A stretch of 64,000 nt of DNA from Cenococcum geophilum 1.58 (Eukaryota > Ascomycota > Dothideomycetes > Gloniales > Gloniaceae). Each line of letters opens with the position of its first letter. Positions within the stretch are counted from its first letter, which is position 1. Positions 35,391 through 47,567 of this stretch are shown here, one piece after another. The notes beneath the pieces were generated by a model. The model saw nothing but the letters and a program-made list of their open reading frames with translations. It did no database searches and had not been told where the DNA came from. The DNA lies in contig KV748225.1 in the NCBI GenBank assembly GCA_001692895.1, positions 310,001-374,000 on the forward strand, given 5' to 3'. The position numbers and the translations under genes were made by a program.

Positions 35391-38300
35391 GGGGAGGTGT
35401 TAAGTAATTGCTGATCTGTGCGCGCTCACTAATTAGTATTCGTACTAACTTAATAGTATAAGTAAGTTGTATCCACGGGTACGAAATACATATAGTATCG
35501 TATGCTTGTTTAGATGGTGACTGTCAATTGTATAAAGCAGACTACGTAGTCTATATACTGATGCGCCTCCCCCCTGATTAGTTAGTGCTTCAGAAGTGCA
35601 CCAGACGCGTAAGCGGGTGGTTGGTGCACCAAACGCGTAAACGCGTACTCGGCGTACCGAACGCGTAAGCACGCGGTTGGTACGATAGGTGCTGTAATTA
35701 TATAACTACTAACTAAGAGGTCCGGTATATATTCTTAAGTTAGAATAGGTTTATAAAACGATTAATATAAATATTTAAAGACCTAGAGGCAACTATAACG
35801 GTAGAAAGAAAGCTTTAAAACCTAGTATAGAGAACTTTAGCAATTAAATATACGACGTAGTTTTAAATATTAGCAATATAGGTTAAATAAAACGATAAAG
35901 CGCTTATAGCACAATATAAGTAAGAACTTAAGGCAAAAGTCTAAAATAGAATTATTCTAATGGAAGATACGGATACTTTTAGGAATTTAATTAATTAAGC
36001 AATTAAGATTAATAATAAAATCTACTAAAGAGAGTAGACTAAGAAGGGTTAGGATAGAGTTTTATAGTTATATAAGGCGCAAAATACGTAACAATAAAGT
36101 TAAAGTTAAAAACTATAGTATAGCGTAGAGCTAATGGACTTAAGTGGTACTAAAGAATTTAAAAGATAGAATAAAAAATTATAAAAACCTAGAGGATAAG
36201 GATTAAATAATTAAAGGTTTAAGAAGCAGAGGCTAAACTAGGGATCTTAGTAGCAGAAGATGTTTAGGCGGACTCCATAATAAGAAAAATGGTTTAAAAA
36301 AAAGCTTATATAAATTACGGAAAATAAGGTTACTATATTAAAGACTATAAAAATAGTTAAAATTACTACGTAGTAAAAGGAATAAGACTAGTAGAAGACA
36401 TATACGTATAAAGGGATAATAGTATACTGCGAGGAACAAAAGAGTGTTTAATTAATAGTTTTGCGTTTTATTATAATAACGTATACCAGATTTATAAAGA
36501 CGCTAAATATAGCATAAGCTACTGGCTATAGGAGCTAGGGTTATTAAAGTTTAGAGGAACTAACGAACTAGTTTATAAATCGGATATTAAGGACGATAAG
36601 TTTAACGTAGGCAAAATATTTCGTAATAATAAGGTAATAAGGGTAGCTTACTAGGAGTATATAAACCTTAGAGATATTATATAAGAGGTAGAGGATAATT
36701 CCACTATAGAATAGGGAATATTAGTTAGGATTAAGACCCCACTAAATATAATATCTATCACTTTATAAGACGCAAAAAAAGTAGGATAGTAAACTACTTC
36801 GGCACTTAATAAAGGCAAAAAGCTATAAGTTTAAGATTCTTAAGACGAGATATAAAACAACTAAGATTCTTAAGATAAGACGAGGCAAGCTTAAGGACCT
36901 ATAACGGACAATAACTAATAGGGTAGAGTAACGGCTTAGTTTAGTAATATATAAATAAGCTTAGAACGAAGTTTCCTAAAGATATAAGACTCTTAAGATA
37001 AGATAAGTAAGATTTAAGACTCTTAAAACAAAATAAGAACACTAGTAAAGCCTAGTTAAACTAAGGCTAGAGTAAAGCTTAAGACAGAAGTAAGCTTAGA
37101 ATTAAGAATCCTATAGGACTAAAACTTCTAAATATAAATAAGGACTATTAAAAAATATAACACTAAAATTAAGAAGTAAGAAGACTTTAAGGATTTATCT
37201 ATAAGACGCAAACTAAAAGAAACTATAGAAGAATTTAGATAAAGAATTATCGTATAGTAAGAACAAAAACTAGATAAGAGATCTAGTATATTAGGACGTA
37301 TAAAGGATAGAGTACTAGTACGGAAAATCACTAATAGGCTTAGAGTAGGCACACTAAGAGCTAAGTGGCTTACTAAATTAAAAAACGAAGAGGATTTAGG
37401 GATCCCTATTAGGTTTAAAGAACGATATATAAAAGGCTATTACAACGTAGTAATAAGAAGATACTTCCTTACGGATAAGCTATATATACTTTAGTAGCTA
37501 TACTAAAAGTAGTATAGGCAACGACATAATAATAAGTAGGAAGATTTCTATATATAGTTAGATAAAAGAGTTATCTAAAACCACCTAATTATAGAGAAGG
37601 CTATAACTTATATTAAAGGAGCCTTAATTATAATGTTAAAGGATCTAGAGGAATAATTAGAGAACTAAAGAAGCGAGAGACGTATCTTAGTACCTGCGAA
37701 TAAAGTTATAATGTTTAGATTAATATAATAAAGGTTTAAATTTAAGAATAAAGATAAGTTAAGAGTTAACTTAAAGCACCTAGTATACTATACGCTATTA
37801 TAGATTATATGCGTAGATAATATATATAAAATATATAAAAACCTAAAAGAAAAGAATTGGAAATACCTTATAAGGATATATTAGGCGCCAGATAAGTAAT
37901 AATATAGAAATACTAAGTATATATACGAATGGCATCTAACGGAAGTTTAAGAGTTAGAAGACTTAATATTTTAACTAAAAAGATTCTTTACGGAAGAATG
38001 CTTAAACGGATAATAGTAGTAGGAATGCCTAGAGAATACGTGTCTATAGTATATAGAAGATAAAAAGCGAACTAGGTATTGGTTAAAGAATAAGCTAAGT
38101 ATATAAGAATTAAGCAGCTAATAGTTAGAAAAAGTAGAGGTCTATAGAACTAGAGGGAGCTAGTAGTAGAGCCTTAGACCCTTAAAGGAATTTAAGGACA
38201 ATACCTAAATTTATAAGTTAAATGGCAAGATTAGCAGTTTAAAGTACTAATAGATAGTAGGGTAATACGGAAGTATATCTTACTAATAGCAGTTAAAAGA

Positions 38301-38616
38301 GTGGGATTACCTTATAGATAAAAGGAGTAATTTTACCTATTAGTTATAATTTTAGGAGATCTAATAACCTATAGAGGAGGGATTATTAACCTTAAAATAG
38401 GACCTATTTAGATAACCATTAAAGGAAGATAAATTAAGATGTCTTTTAATATCCTACTATTAGGATGGGATAAGGCAGTATTAGGTATACCTTAGTTATA
38501 GGAATATAACCTAAGGATTAATTAGATTATAGGTTAGGTTAATATTAAAGATATATAATAACGTAAGATATAATAGTAAACTAAGTTGGTATAGTACTAA
38601 GTTAGAGTAATATATA

Positions 38617-39604
38617 GTAGTAGTAGTAGTTCTTTAATTAACGTCTAATACGGATCCTATCTAGGCCCACGCAGACTACTCTGTTATAGGGGGAAAACTT
38701 ATAATTTACAGGAAGAAAACCCTGCAGTTGGGTTAGGGGAGGAAAAACCCTATAAGCCACCTCAGTAGGATAAAAAACCCCGGTTTGCTATGTCCGTCCA
38801 TAGTGGCGGCCCTGCGGGCCTACGGCTACGTCCTGTCCTCCTTAGATGTTCGAACTCCTTAGGAACCACTGCTTTCTTTACTAGGATATACAGTCCTTGC
38901 GATTAATTAATTGCTATACTATTGTTTCCTATATCTTGGCTATCCCCTATGTACTATCTCTTGTTTAACTATTGCTATATACGCCTTGCCTTCCCCCCCC
39001 TAGGGCCATTGAAGGCGTAAGGGGGATTTATCCATCTATAAACTACTACTATAGGTAAGCGGGATGTGTGTACCTGGGTATCTTTTGTGCCTAGGCCCCA
39101 GCTGCTAGGCCCTCTCTAAGGGTTACCACTCCGTTAAAAGGAGACAAGGAAAACCGTACGGTGTTATCTAGGCTTGCAGGTAGTACTTAGTCGTTTTTTT
39201 AATGGCGAGTGACCGCATGCTCTACGGGCGATCGCCCTGGGGGTTAGGAGGGGCCGTATATTTGCTCGTTGCTCGTTCGTTCGCAATTGCTCGTTTGTTA
39301 ATGTAAGGTCGTCGATGCTTTCTGTTGGGGGTCGGGGGATGCTATTGAATGCCGTGCATCCATGTTGGATTGTATAGGTGCTTAGTAGGGGAACAGTAAT
39401 GGCTGTATTGTGAAGGGGTACCGTCTATAGTAGTTTTCGAGATCTCACCATCCCATGTGAAAACTTTTTACTACGCCCCACGACGCACACAACCACCACC
39501 AGGCCCACCAGCACGCGCTGTGCGACGTCTCTGCGTTGGCTCTAGATAAGACCAGGTTTGTAGCCGTCACCACGTACAGATGCAGAGTCCGGTTTCGACG
39601 GCCT
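38617..39604 (-). mobile_element. SINE-like ~1-kb retroposon, copy 2
   Basis: Inserted in chromovirus pol with a 13-bp TSD, agagtaatatata (38604-38616 and 39605-39617). Same ends and order as copy 1. The minus-strand tail is (CTA)-rich (GTAGTAGTAGTAG on the plus strand, 38617-38629). The 120-codon frame of copy 1 is not kept open. Composition is near normal while the surrounding pol is heavily RIPped. Confidence 0.82.
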
Positions 39605-39617
39605 AGAGTAATATATA

Positions 39618-42520
39618 AAGAGACTAAGTAAGGCTTAAGTTATATACTAAAAAGATACTATAAGTATAGTAAACAACTATAGTTACTAAAAAGTAAAAAG
39701 CTAGCAGATTATATAGCATAAAACTATAAGATAGAGTTAAAACTAGGAATAAGTTTAAGGTTCTTCCCAACCTATAAGCTTACTTAAAAGGAGGCAAGCG
39801 CACTTAAAGAGTTTGTTTAAGAAAACTTATAAAAGGGATATATTAGACTATTATAGTTATTAGCGGGTTATCCAGTACTGTTCGTACTAAAGAAAAACGG
39901 AAAACTTAGGTTATACATTAACTATAAACAGTTAAATAGCATTACTTAAAAGGATAGGTATCCTTTACCCTTAATTAGCAAAATCTAAGATTAAATAGGC
40001 AATGCGTAAATCTTTACGAAGATAGATTTAAGATAGGCGTACTATTAGATTAAAATTAAGGAAGGCAATAAATAAAAAGCAGCCTTTAGGTTAAGAGAAG
40101 AACTATATAAACTATTAGTTATATAATTCGGATTAATGAATATACTAGCAACGTTTTAGAAACGAATTAATAGTATATTAGGAGAATACCTTAATAAGTT
40201 TATTATAGCATACCTTAACGATATTATTATCTACTTAATAACTAAGGAAGAACACGGAAAACACGTTAAATAGGTCTTAAAGAGACTATAGGAAGAATAG
40301 ATATTAGTAGCAATTAAGAAATACAAGTTCTTTATAAGGAAGACCAATTTTATTAGATTTATTATTAAATTAAGTTATATTAGTATAGACCTAAAGAAGA
40401 TTAAAGCTATAGTAAGTTAGCAAGAACTAGAAAATATAACACAGTTAAGGTTATTTTTAGGGTTTTGCAACTACTATAAGAGGTTTATAGTATAGTGGTT
40501 AAAGAATATTAAACCCTTTACTAGGCTTATAAAGAAAGAGGAACTATAAGTATAGGGAGACGGATAAAGGAAGTTGTTTAAAGAACTTAAGAAGTTATTT
40601 ACCTAAAAGCTAATCCTTAAAATCTATTAACTAGGACTAGACACGGTTATAGAAATAGATGCGTTAGACTATACGTTAGAAGTATACTTACTATAGAAGT
40701 ATAAGAACGCATAGCATCTAGTATTATATTATAGTAGAAAGATAATACTATTAGAGTTAAACTATAACGTCTATAATAAGGAGTTATTAGGTATAGTTAT
40801 AGCACTTAAGAAATAGAGAGCATTCTTATAAGGTGTAGAAAACCTATTTATAGTTAAGACGGATTATAAGAACCTAATAGGGTTCCTAATAATAAAAGAA
40901 CTTAATTACAGATAAGTTAGATAGGTAGAGATGCTTGCAGAATACTATTTTAAGATTTAGTATACTAAAGGAACTAAAAATATAAGAGCAGACGCACTTA
41001 GTAGAAAAGCTATTAGAAGCAATGCTATACAGAGATAAGGATAGATAGATTAGATATAATTACCCTAAACTAGTAGTAACTTAAGAGGATAACAAACTAG
41101 AAAGAGTCTATAAGATACTAAAGAGCTTTTAGGTACAATAAATTCTAGAAGTATAGCTAAAAGATCTATAGATGGACATATACAAAAATTAAGAAGTAAA
41201 GTATATCCTAAAGAGCATAGTAGAGCATTTTATAGAAGATTTTTATAAGGGAATGACTTAAGGATATAATAGAGCAATAGGCTTAGTATTAAGACTTTAA
41301 GAGGAATATATTATTAACGGAATCTAAAATATTATAAGAAAAGTAATAAAAGAGTATCTAAATTACTAAAGGAATAAACTAATAAGGCATAAGCTATATA
41401 GAGGGCTATAACCTATTAAAATACTAAAGAGACTATAGGAGGTTATATTATGGGACTTTATTATTAAGTTACTAAAGTTAAGAAATCCTATTACCGGATA
41501 AGATTATAACGCGATCTTAGTAATAGTGGATAAGTTAACTAAATAGGGCTACTTTATAGCATATATAGAAGAAATCTTAGCGGAAGATATCGCTAGAATC
41601 TATATTAAGGAAGTATTTATAAGACACGGAGCACTAAGTAAGATTATATTAGATAGAGATCTAAGATTTATAGTAGCATTCTAGAAAGTATTCTTAGTAG
41701 AGTAAGGAGTTTAAGTAGTAACTTCTACTATATATTATCTGCAGATAGATAGCTAAACGGAAAGATTAAATTAGACGCTAAAATAGTATTTAAGGCATTA
41801 TATTAATTATATATAAAATAATTAGGTATTATTATTACTAGTTATATAGTTTGTATATAATATAATACTATAAGAAGGAATAGGCATATTACTATTTAAG
41901 GCAAATTATGGATATAAGCTAAGAATATTGTTATCGCTATAATAAGCGAAGAAGATAAGTAGTATAGCTAAAGAAAGAATAAAGACGTTAATAAACCTTT
42001 ATGCAGACCTTATAGAATTAGTAAAGAAAGTATAAGAAAGAATAAAAAAGTACTATAATACTAAGAGATCTAAGGGACCAGATCTTAAGGAGGGAGATAA
42101 AGTATGGCTACTATACAAAAATTTCAAAAGTTAACGACTAAGAAAGAAGTTAGACTATGTTAGACTAGGACCTTTTAAAATTATATAAAAGATTTTACTA
42201 GTTATATTTAAGTTAAACTTACTAGCTAAGATAAAGATCTACCCTATATAGCATATTATAATATTAGAACTAGAATATAGGAATATTAAGCTACCGGTTT
42301 ATAAAGCAGACATATATAAAAAAAATAAAAAAAGGACGAATAGTAAGTTTTAAAGATTATTAGTTATAAGGATATTAATAACAAAATATAGTATAAGGTT
42401 AAGTGGATAGGCTATAATAAGACTACTTAGGAGCTACTAGAGAATTTAAAAAACGCTATAAGAAAGGTATAGGAGTATTAAAAGAAATTAGATTAGGTAG
42501 TATTAATAAAAAAGGATTGC
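39618..42520 (+). pseudogene. Chromovirus 1 pol: RT, RNase H, integrase, chromodomain
   Basis: RT at about 39780-40430: EASALKEFVXENL, AGYPVLFVLKKNGKLRLYIN, and YLND (40211-40222) for YLDD. RNase H at about 40640-41020: YSRKIILLELNYNVYNKEL. Integrase at about 41390-41830: LWDFIIKLLKL, ILVIVDKLTK, ILDRDLRF and SXTERLN (D, D, E visible). A tail GDKVWLLYKNF ... RKKLDYVRLGPF lies near 42100. The chromodomain at about 42340-42480 has YKVKWIGYNKTTXELLENL. Such a chromodomain binds modified histones and steers integration. Trp and Gln codons are widely TAG/TAA. Confidence 0.9.
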
Positions 42521-43215
42521 TAAAGAATAAGTTACCTAAGGGGGACCTAAGAAGAGCAGTTACTAAACTACTTAGATTTATTTCCTTCTTAGCTAAAAGA
42601 GAATCCGTTTTTTTATTACCAAGTTCCTATAAACCTTATTCTATAAGTTTCTACTCCTTAAAACGGACCTTTTTATAAACCTTTTTAAGACGGAGTAACT
42701 AAGCGGATACTGTAATATGGGCTTTAAGAGCCTTCTACTCTATATTATAAGAACATTCTAACTTAGTAAGGGCTTAAGATAGTTTACTATTTAGCTATAT
42801 AGCAGCAGATTAAATATAAGACCCTAAGATAAATTAATTAAGGAACTAGACAACTATTAAGAGTAATAGGTTATATATATTTAGTATTAAAGATAGAGCG
42901 AATATTATAGAACGAATAAATATTTACTTTAGTATACTTTAAGTAAAAGGACAGTTATTGCGAAGATGAACTCGCTAACGTAATATAGACTAACCCCTCT
43001 TTTAAATAATAAGAATATAAAAACGGTATAATCTTACTAAGAGATAATATCGCAGCAATAGTATAAGTACGACGTTGCGCTTACAAAGAGGAAGGAGCCT
43101 TAGGTATAATAAGCAACGATATTAACTAAATTAATTAGACGGATATTATACCTCTAGTAAATAACCTAGAGATATTTTAAATCTTTAAGGACGAAGATAA
43201 AGAGGAGGGAGATAG
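42521..43215 (+). other. 3' untranslated/unassigned region of chromovirus 1
   Basis: About 700 bp between the chromodomain and the 3' LTR. Degenerate, with no family recognised. A purine-rich stretch (AAGAGGAGGGAGA, 43198-43213) directly before the LTR serves as the polypurine tract. Confidence 0.55.
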
Positions 43216-43635
43216 TATTATGGACGCTTTAAGTACAATATTATAACTACTTAGAGAAGAGTTAGAAAAAGCTAGTTAGTTAATTTAAGTACGGTTTAAG
43301 ATAAAACTAGTAGAGCTATATAACGAGGAATAGTAACTAAGGTTATATAACGTTATACGCAGTATACGCAGTATATAAAGGGAACGTATATATAATATGT
43401 ATAACACGTACCTTGTATATAAAGGGGATTTCTTAGGAGTATAGTTATATATTTAAAGAACCATAGTCCCTACCTAGATAGTTCTCTTCTTTATAGTAAA
43501 TCTTAGAATATAATTAGAGTTAATCTGTTAGGTAACCACTCCACTAGTTATTATTATATTATTAACTTCTTATTTACTTATATACCCAGCCCATTAATAA
43601 GTCTACCGTAGTTTCTGCTATAAGGCTTCGTTATA
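43216..43635 (+). repeat. Chromovirus 1 3' LTR
   Basis: 420 bp, same ends as the 5' LTR. The two LTRs differ at many positions, mostly C/T and G/A, so RIP has erased their use as a clock. Confidence 0.9.
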
Positions 43636-43640
43636 TTCGT

Positions 43641-44540
43641 ACGGTATAGAGTTAAAGTAATAAGAATTAATAGGAAGCACTTTAACCTATTTTTAAGTTA
43701 TATGGTATTTAAATAAAGATTAGAGCACTCGTTGGCGATAATACGGGATTAAATAATATTCTATATTGTACGATATCTAAATAGCTTATCCTTACGCATA
43801 AGATTTCCTAAAACGCGTTATACTAAAGGATTTATTACTAGAGACACGTTATTAATCTAATTATTTAAGCTTTCCTCTTTCCCTTAAAAAAGGATTAGAA
43901 GCTTATAAAGTTATATAACTAAGAAGATAAAGTAGAGTAAGAAGGAGATAAAGAAGAAGATAATAATAACAAAAAGGAAGAGAATAAAGAAGATAAAGAT
44001 ATTATACGACAGCTAGCTCCTATAAAGACACCACAAGGAAGAGAAAAGGGGAAAAGGAAGATATAAGAAGTTAAGCTAGAAAGTATTATATAATAAGCAA
44101 ATTAATTAATAAAGGCAACTTAATTAGCTAAACGAGGTCGAAATATACAAGCGATTTTAGGCCCATTAGGAAAGCTTTATAACCTTATTATTTATATTCA
44201 TTCCTCCATAAATTATACAATATAGTTTATAAGTAAAGCTGGATATATAATTCCTCTTAATAATTATACAAGATAGAATAGCTAGTGGAAGATAATATTA
44301 GTAGCTTTTAATCCTAAAATTAGAACTAGATTGAGCCTCTATATTAAGGAATATTAAAAAAAATATTTTTAAAGAAGATCTCTTATTAATAGAGGATTGG
44401 ATATAGCTTTATATAATATATAACTTCTTTAAAGCCTTTTATAATGCAACCCTTTTTATTAAAGGGAGTTATCTAATACTTAAAAGCGTTCTAAAATCAA
44501 TTGCTATTCTTAAACGTACTATTTAGAAATTATAGGTATA
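43641..44540 (+). pseudogene. hAT-B transposase, middle part
   Basis: The frame resumes after the chromovirus with ALVGDNTGLNNILY (hAT GDNA..N motif), HVINLII, an acidic low-complexity insert (43930-44040, Lys/Glu/Asp-rich), then ILGPLGKLYNLIIYIHSS and IPLNNYTRQNSQWKIIL (expected TRWNS). It is cut at 44540 by a Tc1/mariner copy. Confidence 0.8.
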
Positions 44541-46074
44541 TAAAGGCGCGCGGCATTGAATTTGACCCATATTTTGCCGTGGTATTTTGTTAGCAAAATT
44601 TTTTCTTAGCAAACCCCAATAAGATAATTACTGAGACGGAACTTATGGCTCTACCACCTACGGAAGGCCAGAAGATTGAATATTTGACCCACCTATAATA
44701 CGTGCATTCTGTAGAGGCTGCTTGACGAGCTGGAATTAATATAAACACAGCTAAAAAGATTAGAGCGCGCGTTGGTGCCTTCCTAGTAGAGTGCGAAGAA
44801 GCTAGTCTCCCTACCCCTACGATCGAAAAGCAAGTTACTAGGAAGCCTGGATTAGGTGCGAAGCCTTAAACCTTAGTTTAAGAGATTACCAACTTAGTTA
44901 AAAGTTATACGTTAAATAAGAAATAACGGAAGAAGCTTTGGCACGTCGTTACAAAAGAGGATGGATTCTTCGACTACTACCGCCGTATAATTAAGAAGAA
45001 GCTCCGCGAGAGAGGCCTTCGCAGAGCTAAAAGCACGAAGAAGTTAGGTCTTACGGACATTTAGGAGGCACAAAGATATAAGGTAGCACTCTCGCGAAAG
45101 GATTGGGGTCTAGTAGAGTGGAGAATAGTTATCTTCTTAGACAAAGCTTCTATTATTTTCTCTGTAAAGCGAGGACACTAAAATATATTACGATTTCCTA
45201 ATAAACGCTATTATCCTGATTGTATCGAACGCCAGTATAATAACTACTTAGAAGCAATGTTTTGGGGATGCTTTACGTACGATTAAAAAGGCCCTTATTA
45301 TATATATTACCCCAAAACTACCGACTAAAAGCAGACCTACGAAGATGCGATTAAGATACTTAATATAGAGGAGCTAGAAGTTAAATATTGGGCAGAGTTC
45401 GCACAATAAGAGAAGGATAAGGAGGCTAAGTGGACAGCTAAAGGGCAGAGATTTCCGTTAAAAAGGGCCAGTTGGGAGATATATTGGAAGAATCATCAGC
45501 AGAGGAGAAATGGGCGTTCTAGAGGAGGCGTAGACAATATACGCTACTTATACGAGGCAATTATACCATACTTAATTCCTTTTTACAAAGAGATTATGTT
45601 ACAACGGCATAATCTAGATATACTCGAGTGTAATTAACCTGGCTACGTCTTTTAGCAAGATAACGCTCCCTCGCACTCTAGTAAGTGGACTTTACGCCTC
45701 CTTAAGAAAGAAGGTATCCTGTTATTAGAGTATATAGGCAACTCCCCTAATATAAACGCTATTAAGGGAGCTTGGATGCCTATGAGGATTTAAATAACTT
45801 AGTAATAGGGTGCCCCTTATACTCTAAAATGGACGGATAGAGCGTAGAGAGGTGCGTGGGATGACCTCCTATAGGCAAAGATTAGGGCTCTTGTCGCTAG
45901 AATGGCTGCTATTAATACCCTTATTATAGAACACAAAGGTAGAAATAATTTTCACAGGTAGTACTTAGATTTTGGTGGGGTTAAATCGCGATTTAAGGTA
46001 TTTTTCGTGATGCGCATTTCTACTTTGGTGAGGCTCGCTAAAATATAGGTCAAATTTAATGCCGCGCGCCTTCG
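44541..46074 (+). mobile_element. Tc1/mariner element inside hAT-B
   Basis: TIRs start YRAAGGCGCGCGGCATT and continue RAATTTGACC (left 44541-44564, right 46051-46074). They are flanked by TA (44539-44540 and 46075-46076). 1534 bp, single gene. The terminal CG of the right end reads TA on the left, itself a RIP-type difference. Confidence 0.85.
44645..45961 (+). pseudogene. Tc1/mariner DDE transposase, RIP-degraded
   Basis: An ATG at 44645 starts MALPPTEGQKIEYL, followed by a helix-turn-helix region (GININ TAKKIRARVGAF). DDE core: WRIVIFLDKASI (Glu of the usual DEAS reads Lys), FQQDNAPSHSSKW with the second Asp kept, and SPNINAIKGAWMPMRI (expected SPDMNAIEGAW; both acidic residues lost). The C-terminal side ends RALVARMAAINTLIIEHKG. 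The family is different from the transposase at 11.2 kb. Confidence 0.85.
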
Positions 46075-46076
46075 TA

Positions 46077-46760
46077 TTATACGATACCCTATTCTTCTCT
46101 TTTACTAATAATCTTAAAATAAATCTAAGGATAAGTTTATCCTTTTAGGGGTCGTACAAGCCTTAGCAAAGCTTAAGAAGTATTAAAAGGAGCTTACTAA
46201 GTCTCTATATTATCTAGCTGCACGAGTTTTAAACCCTAAGGCTTGTATAATATTTATAAGGAATTAATAGGGTAATCTTACTCTTAAAGGAAAATAGCAA
46301 CTCTATATCGTATAAAAGCTTTAGGAGAGATTTCTTTATAAGGTACTACTACTAGATCCTAAGCCATCGTATAACGCCTAAAGAGGAAGAGAAGATATTC
46401 CTAAAGAAGAGCTCTCTAAGTTTAAAAAGGCTTATTATAATATACTTTAAAAGGCTATAGAAGTAGATAAAGTTAATAAGTTTAAGGTATATATCCGTAA
46501 GAAAGTAATATTACTTCTAAAGAGTTATATAAAGGCTATTAACTAATAGTGTCTTCTAGCTTAGCGTATCCGCTTTCTATGGCTCTTATAACTAGTAATT
46601 AAGATTCTCTTAATACCTAGAATAAGTAATAAGCCAGAAAGGGTATTTTTAGGTGCTTAACGTTAAGTTTTATAGGATCGTATAAAGACTAGTATAAAAA
46701 TACTTAAGGTAGTAGAATGCTTAAAGGATTAGGTAACTAAGGAGATTCTAAGTATTCCGC
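46077..46760 (+). pseudogene. hAT-B transposase, C-terminal part with hATC domain
   Basis: Reads YYLAARVLNPKACI, then the dimerisation motif PRISNKPERVFLGA, followed by RIKTSIKILKVVECLKD at about 46610-46740. With the parts at 27850 and 43641 it makes a near-complete plus-strand transposase. Stops are RIP-type. Confidence 0.82.
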
Positions 46761-46869
46761 TTTAGATTCTATATTATACAAAGTAGAAATCTACTTTTTT
46801 ACCTCCTTAGCTTGCTAGAGAATCCTTAAGAGCCTAAAATTAGCTCCCGTAGTGGCTGTTACAAAGCGA

Positions 46870-47037
46870 GCATAATAAGTGCACGGGGTAAAAGTCGCGG
46901 ATATTTCGGATATTACGGATATTGCGAGCGGATATTATAAATATTATAAATATTACGGATATTACAATATTATAATTGGTCTTTAATTACTAGGTTAGTG
47001 GAAATAGGTAGATATATATAAGGTGTCACGGGGGTAT
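46870..47037 (+). repeat. hAT-B 3' end with CGGATATTA repeats
   Basis: Tandem-like words CGGATATT(A/T) at 46898-46965, then GGGGGTATCCTA near 47027-47037. The inverse, TAGGATACCCCC, resembles the CAGGAT at 14521 and CAGGATACCC inside the 56.4-kb relative. The exact terminus and an 8-bp TSD could not be confirmed. Confidence 0.45.
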
Positions 47038-47114
47038 CCTATAATAGTAGCGCAAAATACTGCAGTATTGTTATTTTAGTTAACTTAGACCCTCGGAAAG
47101 AAAATCCACCTCAC

Positions 47115-47215
47115 CTCCTACAAACTCCTAAGCTAATTAGCGGCTAGCACCGCCACACCTCTATAACCCCTGTAACTCCTATAAACTCCTAAGCTAATTA
47201 GCGACCGCCGCCGCA
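47115..47215 (+). repeat. Motif copies AACTCCTAAGCTAATTAGCG (left end)
   Basis: Two copies 70-80 bp apart, each preceded by CTCCTAYAA and followed by CGG or CGA. They match, inverted, the two copies at 56283-56350. Confidence 0.7.
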
Positions 47216-47567
47216 GCCTAATGTACGCCATAGGCGTTAGCGCTTGCGCTAGCTTTAGCAGCCAATTATAGAGCGCTGAGGTGGATTCCTCTTTGAGGGT
47301 CTAAGAGATTATGGGCGCCTTTTGTAAGGGCTATACAGCCTCGCTAGTAGAAGACAGTTTTATCGCCTTTAACGTTGTATATCGCCCCCTAATACAGCGC
47401 TGCTTAGCTTGTTAATACCTCTATTTAAAAGCTCATCTCTTACTCTATATATTGCATCCGTAATAGAGCCCGATCGTGCCCCTAATAGGCATCTATTTAA
47501 GCAGGATACTTAAAGTCCTCTCTTTAGCCAACCTACTCTTTCTAGCCTGCTAGAATAGCTTATTAAT

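Larger units (their letters stand above)
29484..35704 (-). mobile_element. Ty1/copia retrotransposon, complete, inside the chromovirus gag
   Basis: LTRs of 268 bp (29484-29751 and 35437-35704), TRTTCGTACTAAC...ATTATAYA, with a 5-bp TSD, actac (29479-29483 and 35705-35709). Minus-strand coding, in order from 35.4 kb downward: gag with CCHC knuckle, integrase, reverse transcriptase, RNase H. This is the copia order (integrase before RT). RIP stops are throughout. Confidence 0.93.
29080..38610 (+). pseudogene. Chromovirus 1 gag and protease, split by copia
   Basis: The start codon equivalent (29080-29082) reads ATA where the 61733 copy has ATG. Gag continues at 35710 after the copia element (29484-35704). 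A CCHC knuckle at about 36304-36351 reads YINYGKXGYYIKDY, so Cys has become Tyr at both outer positions and the His is lost. The aspartyl protease motif at 38238-38290 reads FKVLIDSRVIRKYI for the expected LIDSGA-type. Many TAG/TAA stops stand at Gln/Trp positions. These proteins would form the particle and process the polyprotein; none can be made from this copy. Confidence 0.85.
28619..43635 (+). mobile_element. Chromovirus 1 (Ty3/gypsy), full length, carrying copia and SINE-like insertions
   Basis: Both LTRs are 420 bp (28619-29038 and 43216-43635), starting TATTAYGGACGC (originally TGTTACGGACGC) and ending TTATA. The flanking 5-bp TSD is ttcgt (28614-28618 and 43636-43640). Order: gag, CCHC, protease, RT, RNase H, integrase, chromodomain. 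Without the copia (29484-35704) and the SINE-like copy (38617-39604) it is about 7.8 kb. All genes are RIP-mutated. A second copy with a cleaner LTR begins at 61265. Confidence 0.93.

Noticed and set aside
47037..47044. 8-bp TSD for hAT-B pairing with 14513-14520
   Set aside because: The flanks (acgctcat and taatagta) do not match, so the right end of hAT-B is left unresolved.
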